DNA of 64,000 nt. Source: Litoreibacter meonggei (GTDB lineage Bacteria; Pseudomonadota; Alphaproteobacteria; Rhodobacterales; Rhodobacteraceae). This document shows, piece after piece, positions 62,496 through 64,000 of the stretch (positions are counted from its first letter, which is position 1; each line of letters starts with the position of its first letter). The notes under the pieces were generated by a model. The model made no database searches, was not told where the DNA came from, and worked only from the letters and a program-made list of their open reading frames with translations. Position numbers and translations under genes: made by a program. The DNA lies in contig NZ_RCCE01000001.1 of assembly GCF_003663885.1 (NCBI RefSeq), positions 248,001 to 312,000 of the forward strand, read 5' to 3'.

Positions 62496-62619
62496 GGTGG
62501 TTTCTCCTGATTGGGTAATATCAGCACTATCTCACAACTATACGCGCCCCTCCTTGATACTGGTCAAGGTACGTGTTCCCTCAGCCCGCCATGGTAAGTT
62601 TATAGGAGGAAACTTGCCG

Positions 62620-63330
62620 ATGCAGGACCATGGACACAGCAAGGCGGAGATCGCCAAACGGATTTCAGGCGAGGGACAAGGCTCGCATCTGCGCGACATG
62701 ATCTATGGCGGGATTGATGGCGCGGTGACCACCTTTGCCATTGTGGCCGGAGTTCAGGGCGCTGGTCTGTCACCGACAATTATCATCGCCTTGGGCATCG
62801 CCAATGTTCTGGCAGACGGGTTCTCCATGGCAGCCGGAAACTATTCTGGAACCAAGGCAGACCTTGACGACCGCAACCGTCTGAGCGCGACCGAGCATCG
62901 TCATATCAAGGACTACCCGGAAGGTGAGCGCGAGGAATTGCGCCAGATTCTTGAGCTGAAAGGTCTCAGTGGTACACTGTTGGAAGACGCAACCGATGCT
63001 ATCGCGAGCGACTCAAACAAATGGGTCGATATCATGCTCACTGACGAGTACGGCCTGTCGCCTACGCCCCCTGCGCCGATGGCGGCGGCGATCGCGACAT
63101 TTCTTGCGTTTCTGGTTGCAGGTATCGTGCCACTGCTGCCGTTTTTGTTAGGGCTCTCCGATCCATTTTTGATTGCCACCTGCGCCACCGCGTTGGTGTT
63201 CTTCACTATTGGTACAGGCAAAAGCCGCTGGTCGCTGGCGCCATGGTGGCGGTCGGGGTTGGAAACACTCGCCATTGGCTCGACCGCGGCAGCGATTGCT
63301 TATGTGGTCGGTACGATGTTCCACGCCTAA
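62620..63330 (+). CDS. VIT1/CCC1-family iron/manganese transporter
   Basis: A 236-residue membrane protein with the family signature DMIYGGIDGAVTTFAIVAG and ANVLADGFSMAAGNYSGTKAD, both in part, and paired C-terminal helices. Family members move ferrous iron or manganese, in plants and yeast into vacuoles. ATG 62620 is chosen for its TAGGAGGA site; a longer open frame crosses the phasin gene. Its TAA shares bases with the convergent endonuclease-family stop (CTAA). Confidence 0.9.
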   Translation: MQDHGHSKAEIAKRISGEGQGSHLRDMIYGGIDGAVTTFAIVAGVQGAGLSPTIIIALGIANVLADGFSMAAGNYSGTKADLDDRNRLSATEHRHIKDYPEGEREELRQILELKGLSGTLLEDATDAIASDSNKWVDIMLTDEYGLSPTPPAPMAAAIATFLAFLVAGIVPLLPFLLGLSDPFLIATCATALVFFTIGTGKSRWSLAPWWRSGLETLAIGSTAAAIAYVVGTMFHA

Positions 63331-64000
63331 GCTGGTGCAATGTCACCCCAGATGGGAAGATGGTCCGACGCGCGGCGCGCCAGCGGCCCCTCCTCGACGC
63401 CGGCATGACGCAGCTCCAGCCCTTTGCTCAAAGCGATACGGTCCAGCGAAGCAATCTGGCGACGCGCGTGAAAGGACTGGCCCGGTATGTGAACTTCAAA
63501 GCGCCCAGCCAGTGGCTCCATTCCGCGACGGGTCGACCATTCGTTGAAATCCCCGATCAGCACCGTGGGACGGTCATGTTCCACTTGGCGTAGAATAGAC
63601 TCGAATTGTTGCACTCGATGCCGCCGGATCAGGCCAAGATGTGCTGCGATAAGATCCACCTCAAACGGGCCGCCCACGGTCAGACGCACGGCGCCGCGCG
63701 GTTCCAATCCGGGCAGATCAAGATGTGCGACATTGCCCACCGACATCCCCTTGCGCACCAGCACGGCATTGCCATGCCAACCAAGTGCCACATCATTGCG
63801 GGCAACCGGGGCAACTTCAAAATCCGTTTCGCGCGCGATCATGTCACGCGCAATCGCGGCAGGCCGCGCACCAAGCCGCAGGTCGGCTTCTTGTAGGGCC
63901 ACGACATCCGCCTCTAGCCCATTGATCACGTTAAGCACCCGCATGGGATCACGTCGCTGATCAAGGCCACGGGCTTTGCGGATGTTGTAGCTGGCAACGC
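63327..64000 (-). CDS. Endonuclease/exonuclease/phosphatase-family protein (5' end outside window)
   Basis: The visible part encodes at least 224 residues and runs off the right edge, so the start is missing. The frame continues past the apparent ATG at 63944 as SYNIRKARGLDQRRDP, an EEP-family strand motif. Further motifs are EADVVALQEADL (catalytic Glu), HLGLIRRHR, IGDFNEW and the C-terminal SDHLPI (Asp-His). EEP proteins are metal-dependent phosphodiesterases acting on nucleic acids, lipids or other phosphates; the substrate here is unknown. Confidence 0.88.
   Translation of the reverse strand, partial: VASYNIRKARGLDQRRDPMRVLNVINGLEADVVALQEADLRLGARPAAIARDMIARETDFEVAPVARNDVALGWHGNAVLVRKGMSVGNVAHLDLPGLEPRGAVRLTVGGPFEVDLIAAHLGLIRRHRVQQFESILRQVEHDRPTVLIGDFNEWSTRRGMEPLAGRFEVHIPGQSFHARRQIASLDRIALSKGLELRHAGVEEGPLARRASDHLPIWGDIAPA

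Overview
The window looks like ordinary chromosome from a marine alphaproteobacterium of the order Rhodobacterales (Roseobacter group). The evidence is gene content and order: fabD-fabG-acpP, rpsF-rpsR-rplI, a split nnrE/nnrD pair, glnB-glnA, accB-accC-aat followed by convergent DUF2155-MlaD-NDUFA12 genes, clpP-clpX, a Hint-domain protein, a cytochrome b561-YceI fusion, and many TRAP, LIV-type and BCCT transporters. GC content is fairly high and Shine-Dalgarno sites are mostly GGAG-like. I saw no integrase, insertion sequence, prophage or CRISPR array. The species cannot be told from the sequence.

Layout. 1-9.2 kb: accessory catabolic locus. A LysR regulator diverges from aldehyde dehydrogenase, an M19-like protein, a BCCT carrier, a 558-residue protein of no recognised family, a DUF3726 protein and RidA, with a bestrophin-like channel after it. 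9.6-12.3 kb: fatty-acid genes fabD, fabG and acpP with a ClpP-like lipoprotein inserted. 12.5-17.1 kb: cupin, b561-YceI fusion, threonate dehydrogenase with 3-oxo-tetronate kinase, and YceI. 17.3-21.75 kb: membrane protein, ribosomal operon, membrane protein, trigger factor and tRNA-Leu(UAG). 22-26.1 kb: degenerate Hint protein, NAD(P)HX repair pair, PII and glutamine synthetase. 26.1-32 kb: FliM-like protein, solute-symporter histidine kinase with small membrane partner and receiver protein, and an ScfR-type regulator. 32.3-37.6 kb: complete LIV-type ABC importer. 38.1-44.4 kb: accB, accC, aat, then DUF2155, MlaD, NDUFA12, RidA, ClpX and ClpP on the other strand. 44.8-54.3 kb: glycerate kinase and a type I secretion locus with its Ig-repeat adhesin. 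54.6-61.1 kb: IclR regulator, GMC oxidoreductase, TerC and a three-gene TRAP transporter. 61.2-64 kb: K+ channel-like protein, DUF442 protein, phasin, VIT1/CCC1-family protein, and an endonuclease/phosphatase-family gene cut by the right edge.

The best candidate for an undescribed system is the first locus (about 1.2-8.2 kb). A betaine-type carrier is co-directional, and at two junctions translationally coupled, with a semialdehyde dehydrogenase, an M19-like protein lacking usual metal ligands, an imine deaminase and two proteins without known function. This looks like uptake and breakdown of a quaternary-amine or N-methylated heterocyclic osmolyte. The next best leads are paired TTTACAA sites between the ScfR-type regulator and the LIV-type importer, the ClpP-like lipoprotein inside the fab cluster, and an A-B domain-pair duplication in the secreted adhesin. 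Functions come from protein family recognition by eye; no database search was run.
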